Source of the DNA: Ponticoccus alexandrii
Lineage (GTDB): Bacteria; Pseudomonadota; Alphaproteobacteria; Rhodobacterales; Rhodobacteraceae
Direction: 5' to 3'
DNA length: 64,000 bases
NCBI RefSeq assembly: GCF_016806125.1
Contig: NZ_CP047170.1
Coordinates: 467,035 to 531,034, forward strand
The notes under the pieces were generated by a model that was not told where the DNA came from, made no database searches, and was given only the letters and a program-made list of their open reading frames with translations. The translations under genes were made by a program, and so were the position numbers. Numbering within the stretch: position 1 is the first letter of the stretch; the number at the start of each line of letters is the position of its first letter. This document shows, piece after piece, positions 63,208-64,000 of the stretch.

Positions 63208-64000
63208 ATGACATTGAAATATACGGCTTTGACCGCCAGCGTTCTGGCGGGACTTATGGGTACGTCGGCACTCGCACAACAGATCTGCGAGGACGACGTG
63301 ATGGTTCTGGCTCAGCCCCGTGACGGGCTGACCTTGCTGGAAGACTACTACGACGAGTTCGAGGAACTGTCGGGTGCCGGATTCCAGATTGATTACCTCA
63401 ACGAAAACGATCGGCGCGCCAAATCGCAGGCGGATGCCTCGACGGTCGGCAGCTTCAACGTCTACTATGTGGACGAGGCGAACCTGCCGCTGTTCGCATC
63501 CTCGGAATGGATCGTTCCGCTGGAAGGGTATTACCCCGAAGATTACGACTACGATGATTTCGACGCGGGCATGCGCTCGGTCGCCAGCTATGATGGCAAG
63601 CAATGGTTCGCCCCCATCCAGGGCGGCGGAGACCTGATGGTCTATCGCACCGACCTGCTGGATGCCGCCGGGATCGAACCGCCAAGGACATGGGACGACT
63701 TCAAGACAGCCGTGGCCAAGCTGCATGACCCCGACAACGGCGTCTACGGCATTGCCCTGCGCGGTCAGCGCGGTTCGGGCGCAAACGTATGGCGCTGGCT
63801 GCCCCTCTTTGCGGCGCATGGCGGCCAGTGGGTCGATGACAGCGGAGAGTTTGCCTTCAATTCCGACGCTGCCGTTAAGGCGACCGAAGAATATCTGGAG
63901 CTGTTTCAGTATTCGGCCCCCGGCACCCAGACCGGCTCATTCGATGAATCCACCGGCGCGTTCCGCTCGGGCAAGGTGGCGATGATCATCGAATCCGCCC
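63208..64000 (+). CDS. Sugar-type ABC substrate-binding protein (family 1), 5' part
   Basis: The ATG at 63208 follows GGGAGGAG. 264 residues are in the window and the gene continues beyond it. The signal peptide ends near TSALAQ; family 1 binding-protein features are NVYYVDEANLPLFASSEWIV, DGKQWFAPIQGGGDLMVYRT and PRTWDDFKTAVAKLHDP. It should bind a sugar or polyol; a sugar ABC operon is expected to the right. Confidence 0.88.
   Translation, partial: MTLKYTALTASVLAGLMGTSALAQQICEDDVMVLAQPRDGLTLLEDYYDEFEELSGAGFQIDYLNENDRRAKSQADASTVGSFNVYYVDEANLPLFASSEWIVPLEGYYPEDYDYDDFDAGMRSVASYDGKQWFAPIQGGGDLMVYRTDLLDAAGIEPPRTWDDFKTAVAKLHDPDNGVYGIALRGQRGSGANVWRWLPLFAAHGGQWVDDSGEFAFNSDAAVKATEEYLELFQYSAPGTQTGSFDESTGAFRSGKVAMIIESA

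Overview
The window looks like chromosomal DNA of a GC-rich alphaproteobacterium, most likely Rhodobacteraceae (Roseobacter lineage). The basis is inference from gene content: three TRAP-type transport systems, many substrate-binding proteins, DoeB-like and class II HMG-CoA reductase genes, a TPP-riboswitch thiamine operon, and short ATGA/GTGA gene overlaps. No rRNA, tRNA, CRISPR array or prophage was seen. Nearly all genes are transport, catabolism or regulation, so this is metabolic accessory DNA rather than core genome.

Left part (1-14 kb). The 3' end of an amino-acid type binding protein is followed by a DoeB-like deacylase and a LacI regulator. On the minus strand come a membrane alpha/beta hydrolase, a DUF2955-like membrane protein and a stump of an HlyD adaptor. 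From 5.5 to 7.7 kb there is a gene graveyard: broken hutI/hutU, hutF and hisC-like pieces plus a transposase stump, which reads as a lost histidine-utilisation locus. Next is a two-gene SLAM plus surface-lipoprotein operon (type XI secretion), divergent from a histidine kinase/response regulator pair.

Middle part (14-35 kb). A MocR regulator is divergent from a class II HMG-CoA reductase and a DctPQM TRAP transporter, which fits mevalonate uptake and catabolism; the cupin at the end carries a frameshift in a C run. A peptide-type binding protein is divergent from an RpiR regulator, an N-formylglutamate amidohydrolase-like gene and an FAD oxidoreductase, with duplicated operator-like palindromes between them. 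An SDR and a DAD-type cupin, a quinone oxidoreductase with a TetR-like operator, and a complete riboswitch-headed thiamine operon (thiD-O-S-G-E-F-Y-tenA-Z-X) follow.

Catabolic island (35-48 kb). proC is divergent from a TAXI-TRAP operon that ends in a class D beta-lactamase gene. An IclR regulator, a second DctPQM TRAP system with an SGNH hydrolase and an ornithine-cyclodeaminase family protein, and a divergent enoyl-CoA hydratase plus acyl-CoA ligase complete it. I infer uptake and CoA-dependent degradation of an unknown amide, lactam or cyclic imine compound.

Right part (48-64 kb). IS6, MFS and IS3 fragments mark an insertion scar. Then comes an operon of a family-5 peptide ABC transporter, a C45 (penicillin acyltransferase-like) peptidase and two alpha/beta hydrolases, with a divergent tandem-winged-helix GntR regulator. 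A second GntR regulator is divergent from a hydantoin racemase-like gene and an NCS1 permease. A 50-bp repeat shared with the 49-kb scar lies before an AraC regulator and the 5' end of a sugar-type binding protein that runs off the window.
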